Below, one piece after another: positions 8,964-17,346 of a stretch of 64,000 bases of DNA. The position numbers and the translations under genes are program-made. The DNA is taken from contig DJSW01000011.1 of assembly GCA_002439085.1 (NCBI GenBank), positions 1 through 64,000 on the forward strand, written 5' to 3'. Numbering within the stretch: the first letter of the stretch is position 1; each line of letters begins with the position of its first letter. The notes beneath the pieces are model-generated. The model did no database searches. It was given only the letters and a program-made list of their open reading frames with translations, and was not told the origin of the DNA. The DNA is from Alphaproteobacteria bacterium UBA6324. Lineage in GTDB: Bacteria; Pseudomonadota; Alphaproteobacteria; CAAGCB01; CAG-977.

Positions 8964-8999
8964 GAAAAAAAATCGCCCGCGGTTCACGACGCCGCGGGC
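8964..8999 (-). terminator. Rho-independent terminator
   Basis: On the minus strand the 8-bp stem GCCCGCGG/CCGCGGGC is followed by a run of T after GAT. It insulates the TA block from late transcription out of the scaffold gene. The same hairpin with one base change recurs at 25027-25058. Confidence 0.8.
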
Positions 9000-9011
9000 T
9001 GAAAGAAGGTG

Positions 9012-9063
9012 ATGAGTATTGACCTCCACATACCTCTTATGTGTTTATTATAAGCACGGCTGA
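9012..9063 (+). other. Degenerate copy of a small-peptide translation start
   Basis: AAGAAGGTGATGAGTA followed by TTGACCTCCACATAC matches the start region of the peptide gene at 9138, with the same ribosome-site spacing and the same second and third codons. Read from TTG at 9019 it encodes only 14 codons ending at 9063; read from ATG at 9012 it encodes 13. It may be a decayed duplicate, a leader peptide or a decoy. AGGT can pair with ACCT across the start in both copies. Confidence 0.4.
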
Positions 9064-9069
9064 TTTTGT

Positions 9070-9097
9070 TTTACAAGATGTTTTCGTCTGCTATATT
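9070..9097 (+). promoter_or_regulatory. Sigma70-type promoter for the small peptide unit
   Basis: The -35 TTTACA (9070-9075) and -10 TATATT (9092-9097) are separated by 16 nt. The expected start near 9104 would give a transcript of about 160 nt ending at the terminator at 9224-9263. Confidence 0.55.
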
Positions 9098-9137
9098 CGT
9101 TTCGCCGTACCTTTACGGTTGAAAGGGGGTGAATGCA

Positions 9138-9215
9138 TTGACCTCCATATACTTTAAAGCGGCTGCGTATCTGTTGCTTTTTATAGCATTCCTGCTTGAA
9201 ATCGTCAACCGGTGA
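9138..9215 (+). CDS. 25-residue hydrophobic peptide, type I toxin-like
   Basis: Starting at TTG 9138, nine nt after AAAGGGGG, the frame encodes a 25-residue peptide with a single membrane-spanning core (KAAAYLLLFIAFLLEIVNR) and a short polar start. A GTG at 9129 in the same frame is an alternative start. The unit is self-contained: own promoter, ribosome site, stop and terminator, on the strand opposite to the surrounding late genes. GGGGGT of the ribosome site can pair with ACCTCC in codons 2-3 (one G-U pair), so translation may be occluded as in type I toxin mRNAs. No antisense RNA was identified, and function is inferred from form only. Confidence 0.5.
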   Translation: MTSIYFKAAAYLLLFIAFLLEIVNR

Positions 9216-9223
9216 CAGCCTGC

Positions 9224-9263
9224 GCCCGCGACGGGATCACAACCCGCCGCGGGCGTTTTTTTT
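9224..9263 (+). terminator. Rho-independent terminator of the peptide unit
   Basis: The stem GCCCGCG/CGCGGGC, extended inside by CGGG/CCCG, is followed by eight T. The T run touches the stop codon of the convergent scaffold gene. Confidence 0.85.
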
Positions 9264-10003
9264 CACCCGTATTTGCGCCGGAATTCGGCTTCGACCTTTT
9301 TGCGGTATTCGGGATCGGTTTTGTATTTCGGATTCCGCACCATCGCGTCCAGCTCGTCCTCGCTTTTGACGCCGCCGGCGGCGGGCGTTCCGGCGGACGA
9401 CGGGGACGCGTTGCCCGTTTTGACCGCGTTTTTGACGGCGTTGATGATGAACACGGCGTACGGATCGCGCGCGATCCCGTCAACGGCGGCGCGCAGGGCG
9501 GGATCGTCTCCGACCTTGTCGCCGATCAGCCCGTTGACCCACGCGGCGACGCTTTCCGTCGTTTTTTGCGCGTCCGCGGCGAACAGGCGGGAAAACTCGG
9601 CTTCCGCCTCTTTCCGGACGTTCTCGCGGAACTCCGCCCCCGCCGCGCTCAGCGCGGAAACCAGCCCGTCCATTTTGTCCTGCGGGATCTTTCCGCCGTG
9701 TCCGAACGCGTCCAGCGCCTTGATCAGCAGGTTGTCGTTTTCCTCGTCCAGATCGCCGAACGTGTATTTTTCGGGGGCTTGCGGCGCCTGCCCGATCTGG
9801 CGGCGCAAATCCGACTGGCTTTTCAACAGTGCGCCCAGCTTCAGCTTGTTGTTTTCGCGGTCGAAAAACTGGTCGGGGATTTGGAATTTCTCGCCGTCGT
9901 ACTCGAATTCGCCCGCGGAATCCGCGGGGGCGGCGTTTTCGTTCGTTTCGGTCGTATTTTCGTTCGTTTCGATCGAATCCGGCAAATTGTTTTCGTCAGT
10001 CAT
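9263..10003 (-). CDS. Capsid scaffold protein
   Basis: A 246-residue acidic, helical protein: an Asn/Glu/Thr-rich start, FEYDGEKFQIPDQFFDRENN, a charged middle and a basic end (YRKKVEAEFRRKYG). This composition and the position between the Bbp19-like/portal genes and the capsid gene fit podoviral scaffolding proteins, which direct capsid assembly and then leave. The cassette equivalent is 52900-53460. The two are weakly alike but share the acidic-to-basic layout. It overlaps the preceding gene by 8 nt. Confidence 0.8.
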   Translation of the reverse strand: MTDENNLPDSIETNENTTETNENAAPADSAGEFEYDGEKFQIPDQFFDRENNKLKLGALLKSQSDLRRQIGQAPQAPEKYTFGDLDEENDNLLIKALDAFGHGGKIPQDKMDGLVSALSAAGAEFRENVRKEAEAEFSRLFAADAQKTTESVAAWVNGLIGDKVGDDPALRAAVDGIARDPYAVFIINAVKNAVKTGNASPSSAGTPAAGGVKSEDELDAMVRNPKYKTDPEYRKKVEAEFRRKYG

Positions 10004-10199
10004 TTTTCAAACTCCTCTTGGTTAAAAATTCGATTTCGGCGACGACGGCGCGCTCGCCCTCGCGGAACCACAGCTCTTCCGTCGTCGTTTGACGCGGATA
10101 TTGAACGGCGGCGACCCGTTCTTTCAGATACGCCAAAGCCTTTTTTCCGCTTTCGGTGGAAAACACGGCGAAACAGGCGGTTTTGCTTTCGTTCGTCAT
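9996..10199 (-). CDS. Bbp19-like small phage protein
   Basis: A 67-residue protein with the pattern CFAVFSTESGKKALAYLKE ... FREGERAVVAEIEFLTKRS. Its counterpart at 53453-53743 has AYKAVFSTENGQAVLRDLAG ... FYDGKRAAFLDIVK. This matches the small Bbp19-type protein (vFsTe.G...L..L, then F..G.R....I) found between portal and scaffold in BPP-1-like podoviruses; its exact role is unknown. The ATG at 10199 overlaps the portal stop (ATGA), and its end overlaps the scaffold start by 8 nt. Confidence 0.78.
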   Translation of the reverse strand: MTNESKTACFAVFSTESGKKALAYLKERVAAVQYPRQTTTEELWFREGERAVVAEIEFLTKRSLKND

Positions 10200-11779
10200 A
10201 TCAGCGCCTCCTGCGGCAAAGTGACCTGCGCCGCCTGCCGCATCGCCTCGGGATCGGTTTCGGCTGGCGCGGCGGCTTGCGTTTCCCGCTCGACCGCCTG
10301 CCGTTGCGCCTGTTCGACGGCGCGGGCGGCGGCTTCGCTGCGCATGCAGTCGGACGGAAATCCGCCGTCGTCCAAAAACTTGCGCAGGTACTTCGGCTTG
10401 TCCACGATTTGCGCGACCAAAGCCGGATCGATTTCGTTCGCGACGCTGTACGCTTGCAGGGCGGCTTGGTTGTCCGCCTTGTCCTGTTCGCGGATCAGCG
10501 GCGAAATCGGACAGATCGACAGCTTTTCCTTTCGTTTTTTGCCATCGACCTCGGGCAGTTTGATGTAATACGGACTGCCCGCCATGTCGGGATCGGTCAG
10601 AATGTCGATCATCTGTTCGAACAGCGGTTGCAGTTCCAGCAGGATTTGCAGATACCCCGGCATTTCGACGCTTTCGATTTCCCCCTGGCGCAGCTGGTAT
10701 TCGTACGCGGAACGCCGCGATCCCGAATTTTCCGCTGGCAGACTGGGACCTTCGACGCCCTCTTTGATTTGCGCGTGCAGTTCGTTCAAAACCATCTGAG
10801 ACAAATCGAAATTCGCCCCGCTGTACAGCGGTCGCGGCGGTTGCGCTCCGCGGGCGACGAAAATCCACGCCCCCGGCTCGACGCGGTTTAAATCATCGAC
10901 GTTCAAAACGCTTTCCTCTTCGGCGCACCAGATGCCGAACAGGTCGAACCGCGCCTTGCTCAACAGCAGATAACGCGTTTCGTCGGCTGAACGGATCTCC
11001 GGCAGGACGCGCAGGGCGTCCGAATACCCGACGGCGGAACCCGTCTTGCTGGCGGTGCGGAAAACGTGCAGTTCGCTGTTTTCCAGATTTTCGCGCCGGA
11101 AAACGACGTCGTCGCCGATCACGACGGCATAGGTGTATTTGCCGGTTTTGACGTCGAACAGCCACCCGTCCTTGACGTTCACCTTGTCCGTTTTGTCGGC
11201 GACGCCGTCGGGCAGCTTCGCCCCGTCCCAATAATCGGCGATTTCGTCGCCGGCGATCATCTGTTCGCGGAACACCTCGCGCACGACGCCGCCGAATTCG
11301 CGCCCCGGATAGACGCAGGCGGGGTGCACGGCTTCGAACACAAACGGACAGTCCTCCGTCCCCTTGCGCAGGGCGACCGCGCCGAACACGCAAAACCCGT
11401 CCCCCAGCGCCTTGTCGATTTCGATGTGAAAATTCGACCGCATGATCGCCAGATGCGTTTTGCGCCTCGCGGCGTCGTACAGCGCGCTCCACGCGTCGGG
11501 ATTGCCGTCCGCCAGCTCGCGGTCGGACGGATTGAAATCGACGAACTCCTTGAACGGCGGGAACAGGGACGAATGCGTCTTTTTCACGCGGCGGTTGATC
11601 GCCGTCGCCAGCGTCCCGTCGTACACCGCGCCCGTTTTCGCGCGGTCGCCGTCTTCGATGAACAGACTTCTTCCCCCGGGGAACGCGAACCGGTACACGT
11701 CCTTGAAATCGGCGCGGAAATCCTCCCACTCGGCTTTGGCGGCGGCGAACCGCTTTAAAAATCTTTCCTTAATGTCCAT
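10196..11779 (-). CDS. Portal (head-to-tail connecting) protein
   Basis: A 527-residue protein matching the bacteriophage head-to-tail connecting family: an N-terminal helix (FKDVYRFAFPGGRSLF), RVKKTHSSLFPPFKEFVDF, AVHPACVYPGREFGG, WSALYDAARR and a C-terminal AYEYQLRQGEIESVEMPGYL crown-type region with a Gln/Ala-rich tail. It forms the 12-subunit vertex through which DNA enters and leaves. It shares its plan with the cassette portal (53736-55232). Downstream genes are coupled by ATGA overlap, and the HD protein gene is 3 nt upstream. Confidence 0.92.
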   Translation of the reverse strand: MDIKERFLKRFAAAKAEWEDFRADFKDVYRFAFPGGRSLFIEDGDRAKTGAVYDGTLATAINRRVKKTHSSLFPPFKEFVDFNPSDRELADGNPDAWSALYDAARRKTHLAIMRSNFHIEIDKALGDGFCVFGAVALRKGTEDCPFVFEAVHPACVYPGREFGGVVREVFREQMIAGDEIADYWDGAKLPDGVADKTDKVNVKDGWLFDVKTGKYTYAVVIGDDVVFRRENLENSELHVFRTASKTGSAVGYSDALRVLPEIRSADETRYLLLSKARFDLFGIWCAEEESVLNVDDLNRVEPGAWIFVARGAQPPRPLYSGANFDLSQMVLNELHAQIKEGVEGPSLPAENSGSRRSAYEYQLRQGEIESVEMPGYLQILLELQPLFEQMIDILTDPDMAGSPYYIKLPEVDGKKRKEKLSICPISPLIREQDKADNQAALQAYSVANEIDPALVAQIVDKPKYLRKFLDDGGFPSDCMRSEAAARAVEQAQRQAVERETQAAAPAETDPEAMRQAAQVTLPQEALI

Positions 11780-11782
11780 AAC

Positions 11783-12412
11783 TCACCCCGCGCTGATTTC
11801 GATGTATTTCCGGCTGGCGATGAAATCGCAGGTATGAACGAACCGTTCGGCGGCGGTCGCCGGCTCTTTCAGAATGACGCCGCCCCCGCGCCAATCCGTC
11901 GTCCATTGCCCCATGTGCCGTTCGACCATGTCGGCGATCCGGCACGCGCGCCAATAATCAAACCCCGTTTCCTCTTGCGTTTTCAAAATCAGGCGAGCGG
12001 CGAAAATCGGGTGGCGCGCCGACGCGTATTTGTCGGACGGATTTTCTTTTTTCACGCAATCATGCAGAATCAGCGCGGCGACGATCTCGTCTTTTTCGTC
12101 GTCGGAAAACACCGCGGCGCCGCATTTCAGCGCCATCAGATCGACCGCGACGCGCACGGCGGCTTTGACGTGGCGGACCAGCCCGCCTTGCCCCAGCGCG
12201 TAATTCGGGTGGTGCCGCCCCGTCGTGGACGCGGGCATTTCGAAAAAATAATCGGGCGCGGCTTCCAAACACCGCGCGACGAACGAACGCAGGGCGTCGT
12301 TTTTGATCTCCCGCAATTCGTTTTCGAACGCGGCGACCTTTTGCGCCGCCGTCGTTCCGTTCGTTTCCCGCGCCGCTTGGCACGCGCGGCAGACGTAACT
12401 TTCCCTCTCCAT
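11783..12412 (-). CDS. HD-domain phosphohydrolase-like protein
   Basis: A 209-residue protein with the metal-binding histidines of HD hydrolases: H in GLVRHVKAAV, HD in ILHDCVKKE, and later H in SARHPIFAAR and ERHMGQW. An N-terminal CRACQAAR may bind a metal. Such HD proteins occur in phage structural operons between terminase and portal, but their substrate (nucleotide or signalling nucleotide) is unknown. There is no counterpart in the second cassette. It is translated in line with the portal gene, so it is probably co-expressed late. Confidence 0.75.
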   Translation of the reverse strand: MERESYVCRACQAARETNGTTAAQKVAAFENELREIKNDALRSFVARCLEAAPDYFFEMPASTTGRHHPNYALGQGGLVRHVKAAVRVAVDLMALKCGAAVFSDDEKDEIVAALILHDCVKKENPSDKYASARHPIFAARLILKTQEETGFDYWRACRIADMVERHMGQWTTDWRGGGVILKEPATAAERFVHTCDFIASRKYIEISAG

Positions 12413-12424
12413 TTCAAACCTCCG

Positions 12425-12736
12425 TTATCCCAGTTTTTTCTTTTTGCCCGCCGGAACGCCCAGCAGGTTGTTGTTAAACAAAAAATCCGAAACGCCGCGC
12501 TTCATCGCGTTGGCGGTCGCCGACGACGCGGCGGTCGCCTTGGCTTCGTCGGCTTCCGCCTGTTCCTGCTGTTGACGGTAGTAATCCGCCTCTTGCGCCG
12601 CGGTGCGTTCGGCGATGTCCGCCTGCTTTTTCATGGCGTTTTTTTGGCTGTCCATCGCCGCGCCCATCAGCGTGCCGACCCCCGGAAATACGATCGTTCC
12701 CAAAACGGAACCCATGCGTTTGCTTACCCAAGACAT
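12425..12736 (-). CDS. Small head-region protein, conserved in both phage elements
   Basis: A 103-residue protein: a Gly/Val-rich hydrophobic start (GSVLGTIVFPGVGTLMGAAM), a Gln/Glu/Ala helical centre and a basic end (GVPAGKKKKLG). The cassette has an equivalent at 55229-55546 (105 residues: basic start, helical QMQQAEIDASNQAF-type centre, Gly-rich LLGL end). Both precede the portal, one directly and one with the HD gene between. Function unknown. Confidence 0.6.
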   Translation of the reverse strand: MSWVSKRMGSVLGTIVFPGVGTLMGAAMDSQKNAMKKQADIAERTAAQEADYYRQQQEQAEADEAKATAASSATANAMKRGVSDFLFNNNLLGVPAGKKKKLG

Positions 12737-12741
12737 TTCTC

Positions 12742-14181
12742 TTACCTCTTGAAAATACCCGTGTCCGAATGTGTCAAAATGACGCCGCGCGCTTTTCGGT
12801 TCGGTTTGAACCCCACGGCTTTTTCATACCCTCCGTCGCCCAGACACAGGTATTGCAGGGCGTCCATCAGGTGCGAAAATCTGTTTTTGTCGGGGACGTC
12901 TTCGAACGCCTCCCCGCTCGACGAACGAACGCGGCGATAGCAGTAGCCGCTGTTGAAACCTTTTCTTAAAATCGAACAGTCGGGGGACAGGACGAACGCG
13001 GGCTCGCCGTCGATCAGCTCCGACAAATTCGCCGCGACGGCGTCCAGCCGCGGACCGATCGCGTTGTCCCCCGGACAGGGCAGAATGGTAAATCCCGTTT
13101 CGCGGCGCACGACGTTGATCCACGACGGATCCGTCTTGCTGTCGCCCATCGCGCTCGCGGGGTCCGCCCAGTTGCGCTCCGAAAACTGGACGTCCGCGCC
13201 GAAACGCCGCCCGATAAACTCTTTCAATTTGCGCGAAAACTCGACGGGACCCGTCTTTTCCATGAAAAATTCCGCCAAAATGCGCTTCTGCCCGTTCGCG
13301 GCGGTCTGCCCGAACACGCAGGCGGGCGTGCGCCCCGCGTCGAAACCCATCTGGATTTTCAGCCCCGGAACGGGACGCAGGATTTCCTTGGCGACGTGGA
13401 CGTGGTCCGAAAACATCGGGAACACGGGCTTTCCGTCGCGGGAATACCCGAATTTCGCGTGAACGTACATATCGACCCATTCGGGCGGCGACCCGACGCA
13501 CAAGTTTTCGTAATACCCGGGGATCAGGTTTTCCCTGTTTTCGGCTTCGGCGGACAAACCGGACGGCTGGCGGAAAAACGCCCAGCCGTCGGCGGGGGCT
13601 TCGACGAATTTTTTGTAAATCCAGTTGTCCACGTCGAAACTGTTCGTGTCCATCATGATGCCGTGCCAGAAACACCCGCCGTTCGCGACGGACGGATAAC
13701 GCCCCGTTCGGGCGTACAGACTGTTGATCAGACCTCCGGGGACCTCGCGCGCCTCGTTGATGAACGCGCCGGTCAGCTCCAGCGACAGCAGACGCTGAAC
13801 GTCCTCCTCCTTGTCCAGCGGAATGAACAGGACCTCGACGTCCGCGCGGCTTCCGTCGTCGTGGCGCAGGGAAAACTCGTGCGAAATCGACCCGTTGTTT
13901 TCGCGGAACCGCCCGTACGTTTCCGGAATGTAGTCGTGAAACGTCTTGATCGTCGTCTGCTTCAACTGCGTTTTCGTGTTGCGGATCACCGCCCAGCGCG
14001 AACGGCGGACGCCGTCGTGCGGGTCGCGCGGCTGGAACATCGCCAAAGACAGCAGCTTCATCACGTTCGTCGTGGACTTGCCCGACCCGACGGGACCCAT
14101 GATGCACTGATAGGGCGACAGGTTTTTAAAATACCGGCTGGCGACCCTGCCGCTCGGCTGAACCGTTCTGACGCCGCTCAT
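12742..14181 (-). CDS. Terminase large subunit
   Basis: A 479-residue protein. Walker A is GPVGSGKST near residue 32. A Walker B-like acidic site lies in LTGAFINEAREV, and the nuclease part includes MGFDAGRTPACVFGQ, RNWADPASAMGDSK and a late acidic cluster (FSHLMDALQYLC). It packages phage DNA into the prohead through the portal. The start at 14181 follows GGGGAACGGGGA. It is the only large terminase in the window; the second cassette has none. Confidence 0.93.
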   Translation of the reverse strand: MSGVRTVQPSGRVASRYFKNLSPYQCIMGPVGSGKSTTNVMKLLSLAMFQPRDPHDGVRRSRWAVIRNTKTQLKQTTIKTFHDYIPETYGRFRENNGSISHEFSLRHDDGSRADVEVLFIPLDKEEDVQRLLSLELTGAFINEAREVPGGLINSLYARTGRYPSVANGGCFWHGIMMDTNSFDVDNWIYKKFVEAPADGWAFFRQPSGLSAEAENRENLIPGYYENLCVGSPPEWVDMYVHAKFGYSRDGKPVFPMFSDHVHVAKEILRPVPGLKIQMGFDAGRTPACVFGQTAANGQKRILAEFFMEKTGPVEFSRKLKEFIGRRFGADVQFSERNWADPASAMGDSKTDPSWINVVRRETGFTILPCPGDNAIGPRLDAVAANLSELIDGEPAFVLSPDCSILRKGFNSGYCYRRVRSSSGEAFEDVPDKNRFSHLMDALQYLCLGDGGYEKAVGFKPNRKARGVILTHSDTGIFKR

Positions 14182-14319
14182 TCCCCGTTCCCCCCGTTGC
14201 GCGAAATTGTGTTTTTCCCCGCCGCCCGACGGATTTGATTTTCTTTCCCGCGCCCGTTGTTCGAAAAAATTTTGAAAAACGCCTTTTTTTTGCCGACCTT
14301 TTCGGAAACGGGAAAAATT

Positions 14320-14631
14320 TTATCGGCGACGGAGGGGACAAACAAAACGGACGCGCGGGGGGGGGGTGCCGCCCCTTTCGCCTCCGGCGTCCGCGCCGGC
14401 TTCGACGACTGCCGCCGCTTCGTCCCGTTCGTCGATGCCCGCCCCCGCCGCGTTCGCGCTCCGGCTTTCCTCTCTCCGTCCGGTCGCCGCGTTTGTTTCA
14501 GCGTCCCGCTCCGCCGCCTTTTGCCCCGCGACCGCGCCCCCTATGTGATTTTTAATCATGGGGACGCCCGCCCCGAACGCGGCGGAAACGCTGTTTTTTT
14601 TGTAATCCGTTAGTCGCGCGGCGTTAGTCAT
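14320..14631 (-). CDS. Small protein between terminase genes, with a C10 tract
   Basis: A 103-residue frame starting at ATG 14631 with an excellent ribosome site (AAAGGAGA, 6 nt spacing), overlapping the end of the terminase small subunit gene by 8 nt. The N-terminal 60 residues look protein-like (DYKKNSVSAAFGAGVPMIKN), while the C-terminus is Gly/Ala/Arg-rich. A run of ten C (ten G on the plus strand, 14357-14366) lies near the 3' end, so the true C-terminus may vary or be mis-sequenced. Function unknown. The gap 14182-14319 holds no other gene that I can support. Confidence 0.5.
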   Translation of the reverse strand: MTNAARLTDYKKNSVSAAFGAGVPMIKNHIGGAVAGQKAAERDAETNAATGRREESRSANAAGAGIDERDEAAAVVEAGADAGGERGGTPPPRVRFVCPLRRR

Positions 14632-15250
14632 TGTCAATCTCCTTTGCTGAAATTTGGCGGAAATCCGCCATTTCTATTGTTTCGTTTTTTTCGTCCGCGG
14701 CGTCGAAAGCGGCGGTCGAAACCGACAGGCTGATCAGGTTTTGCTGAACCTGATCGGGCGTCATTTTTTCCATCACGAACGGCAGGACGGACTTCAAGAT
14801 GTCGTTTTGCTCTTTCCAGACGTCCAGCGGGTCGGCGCCCAATTCGGCGGCGAGGCTCCGCACGTCGGCGACGGCGCGCGCCATCAGCAGACAAACGGGA
14901 TTGCCGTACCGGGCGGCGATGTATTCGCGCAGGGCGGCGGATTTTTTGTTTTTCGCGCCTTTGGGTCGTCCGCGACCGCGCAGGTTCATGGCTTCGGCTC
15001 TGACTTCGTCCTCGCCGGCTTCCTCGACCTCTCCGTCTTCCGCCACCGCGATCGTCCCCGCGTTCCCGTCACGCCCCGCTCCGCCCGACGTGCTTTCGCC
15101 CCGCCCCGCGGCGTCCTCTTCGCGTCCCGCGTTCGCCGCGGACGGACAAAGTTCCCGCCCTTGGAACAGGTCGGCTTGCAGATCCAGCGCGCCGCTTTCC
15201 GCCGCCGCTTCAACCGCTTCCCTCACCGCCGTTTTGACACCGTCCGCCAT
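14624..15250 (-). CDS. Terminase small subunit-like DNA-binding protein
   Basis: A 208-residue protein directly upstream of the large terminase module. An acidic N-terminal half is followed by an AT-hook-like RGRGRPKGAKNKKSAALRE (residues about 91-110), which suggests minor-groove binding, then a helical C-terminus (KSVLPFVMEKMTPDQVQQNL). This layout is common in small terminase subunits that recognise the phage packaging site. The start at 15250 follows GGGGAAATAATCGGAT. Identification relies on position plus the AT-hook. Confidence 0.65.
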   Translation of the reverse strand: MADGVKTAVREAVEAAAESGALDLQADLFQGRELCPSAANAGREEDAAGRGESTSGGAGRDGNAGTIAVAEDGEVEEAGEDEVRAEAMNLRGRGRPKGAKNKKSAALREYIAARYGNPVCLLMARAVADVRSLAAELGADPLDVWKEQNDILKSVLPFVMEKMTPDQVQQNLISLSVSTAAFDAADEKNETIEMADFRQISAKEIDND

Positions 15251-15289
15251 ATCCGATTATTTCCCCAATATTTTATTATTTTCGTCCGT

Positions 15290-15520
15290 ACCGTTACGCC
15301 TTCGGCGAAAGCGTTACGACTATCTGTTTGTTTAAAAAGAAAAAGAATAAATCCGTAACGCTGTAACGCTTGAAACGGTCTAAGCGGTCGCGTGCGCACG
15401 CCCGCACACACATGAAAACCCCGCCCCGCTTTTGCGTTACAGCGTTACGAAATTCCGAACCCCGCGCCCGCCGTCGCTTGCGCCGTAACGCTTTCCGTAA
15501 CGCCGTCGTAACGCGTAACG
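15290..15520. repeat. Iteron cluster, putative phage replication origin
   Basis: About ten copies of GTAACG/CGTTAC (often extended to CGTAACGC) in both orientations at about 15292, 15312, 15354, 15363, 15435, 15443, 15484, 15496, 15507 and 15514, with an A/T-rich stretch at 15260-15352. It fills the 308-nt gap between the terminase small subunit and the helicase genes, which face the same way. Clustered short repeats next to replication genes suggest initiator or regulator binding and an origin. No gene is supported here. Confidence 0.6.
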
Positions 15521-15558
15521 ATTGGCGCGTTTTCTTTAAATGTCCAAACGGGCGTGGG

Positions 15559-17346
15559 TTAAGCATGGCGTTCTCCCTCCGGTAAGAGATCGAGCAGACG
15601 GAACGACGTGCCCCGCAGCGGGATTTTGGCGCAACGCACGGTTTCGCGACGGGCAGGCAGGTTCTTTTGGCGCAAAGCGCGCACCCAGCCGCCGACGGTG
15701 CTGCCTTTCGCGCCCCATTTCGTCCCCTCAAAGATGCGGCGCAGGGCGTCGTGCTGATTTGCGATGAAGAAATAAAGCTCGTGATCATCGCGTCGTCGAA
15801 ACACGCGAATCCCGTTGCGTTGCAGAACGTCGTCACTATCGACGGCTTTGTCGCTGCGGGACACCTCGTCCACCAGCTCGCCGATCGTCTTTTTAACGCC
15901 GTCGCGCCAAGTGTCCGTTGTCGTTGTCAGCAGTTTGATCAGGCAGCGATCGGTTTCGTCGATGTTTTCTTCGCGGACACTGACGGCGATGTCGCGAACG
16001 CGCGCCAAGATGCCGTTTAACTCGTCGTCCCAGTACGTTTCCGCCGCCGGATCGTAAAGCAGACACGCCGCGCAGGTCAGTAAAGTCCCGAATTGGTCGA
16101 GCGTTCGGGCTTCGTCGATGCCGGTCGCGCGCAATCCCTCGCGGTATTCGGAAAAGCGCAATCGGAAAAAAGACCACGCATCAACCATTTTCCGCCGCAA
16201 CAGCGCGCCGATTTCGCCCAGGCGCACCTCGTCGATCATCGGCGCGGCGCCCGTGTTTTTCAGAATGTCCAACAGCAGAATGCGGTCAATGTCCGCCCCC
16301 TCCATCGGCGGCGGCAGAATCGACGAAAAGATGAAGGGCGACCGAATGACAAAGGATCGCGCCTGATGCCCTTCGCCGCCGCGCAAAGACATGTCGCCGG
16401 ATGCGGAAATGCGCGCCAAAGCGACCATTTTTGACGATTTTCTGTTGTCTTCCTCGGCTTCCGCCTCGTCGATGGACACGGCGACGGTTGACGTTTTCAG
16501 AATTTGCCGGATACCGGCTTCGGTGGCGTCGGACGTTTTGATGATGCCGCGTTCGCCCAGAACGGACCTGATCACGTGCTGCAAGGTCGATTTGCCGCCG
16601 CCTTTTTTGGCCATCAGCCAGACGGACGGTCGCCAATCCAGCGCACCGCCGATAATGGCGCAACCGATCCACCCCAGCATCAGGAACGCGCCCAGATCGG
16701 AACCGACGGCGAAATTCCATTGCTTCAACAGGTCGTAAAGCTCACGCACGGCGGCGTCTTCGGCTGTTTTATCCGCCGCGGCGGGGCGTGGGGCGGGCTT
16801 TGCGCCGGGATAGATAAAGCCGTTGTGTTCCCCCGGTTCCAGCCACTCCTCGCGCCCGTCGGGGTGGCGGACAAGCAGGACGTCGCCGCAATGCATGACG
16901 ATTCCGCCGTCCTTGTCGCGCCAAGATCCCGTTCCGCGTTCCTCAAAAGCGGGATCCCAGATTCCTTTTTGCGCGCAGGCGGACATCAGGAAATCCGCGG
17001 CGTCGTCGCCTTTCCAACCGGTCAGCTCCCCGTCTTTGTTGTACCGGGGGAACAGATCGGGCAGGATTTCGCTGTACGGAACGAACAGCGACCGGATAAT
17101 GTTGATGGAATGCTTGTTCGCCTCCACCGCGCGCAACTGCTTGATGCCGTCGATATAGTAAAATATATCGTCGCTGATGCCGACGGGTTTGACGGGACAG
17201 ATTTGTATTTGTCGTTCCAGCGGCAAGTATTTAAACGATTTCAAATCGTCGGGATTAAGCGGTTTGGGCGCTTTTTCCGTTTTCTTTTTTGATTTTTTCG
17301 GGGCGGGCGTTGGGTTTATCAACGCCTCGCGCATTTCTTCCGTCAT
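15559..17346 (-). CDS. Phage replicative helicase/ATPase (DUF927/SF3-like)
   Basis: A 595-residue protein. Walker A is AKKGGGKSTL around residue 265, Walker B-type VAVSIDEAEAEEDN about 50 residues later, followed by a sensor-like SPFIFSSILPPPMEGAD. This is the layout of DUF927-like phage and plasmid primase-helicases. A basic N-terminal region (PKKSKKKTEKAPK) precedes the core. The start at 17346 is preferred because AAGGA sits 8 nt upstream and the ATG overlaps the primase stop (ATGA). It probably unwinds phage DNA together with the Toprim primase encoded just upstream. Confidence 0.82.
   Translation of the reverse strand: MTEEMREALINPTPAPKKSKKKTEKAPKPLNPDDLKSFKYLPLERQIQICPVKPVGISDDIFYYIDGIKQLRAVEANKHSINIIRSLFVPYSEILPDLFPRYNKDGELTGWKGDDAADFLMSACAQKGIWDPAFEERGTGSWRDKDGGIVMHCGDVLLVRHPDGREEWLEPGEHNGFIYPGAKPAPRPAAADKTAEDAAVRELYDLLKQWNFAVGSDLGAFLMLGWIGCAIIGGALDWRPSVWLMAKKGGGKSTLQHVIRSVLGERGIIKTSDATEAGIRQILKTSTVAVSIDEAEAEEDNRKSSKMVALARISASGDMSLRGGEGHQARSFVIRSPFIFSSILPPPMEGADIDRILLLDILKNTGAAPMIDEVRLGEIGALLRRKMVDAWSFFRLRFSEYREGLRATGIDEARTLDQFGTLLTCAACLLYDPAAETYWDDELNGILARVRDIAVSVREENIDETDRCLIKLLTTTTDTWRDGVKKTIGELVDEVSRSDKAVDSDDVLQRNGIRVFRRRDDHELYFFIANQHDALRRIFEGTKWGAKGSTVGGWVRALRQKNLPARRETVRCAKIPLRGTSFRLLDLLPEGERHA

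Noticed and set aside
8960..9262. Tail-fibre diversity-generating retroelement (as in BPP-1)
   Set aside because: No reverse transcriptase or template repeat is present in the window; the fibre region lies outside it.
14126..14341. 71-residue minus-strand frame overlapping the terminase start
   Set aside because: Basic, low-complexity content with no ribosome site; it overlaps the terminase gene in another frame.
15250..15558. CRISPR-like repeat array
   Set aside because: The repeats are only 6-8 nt, irregularly spaced and in both orientations; they fit iterons, not CRISPR.
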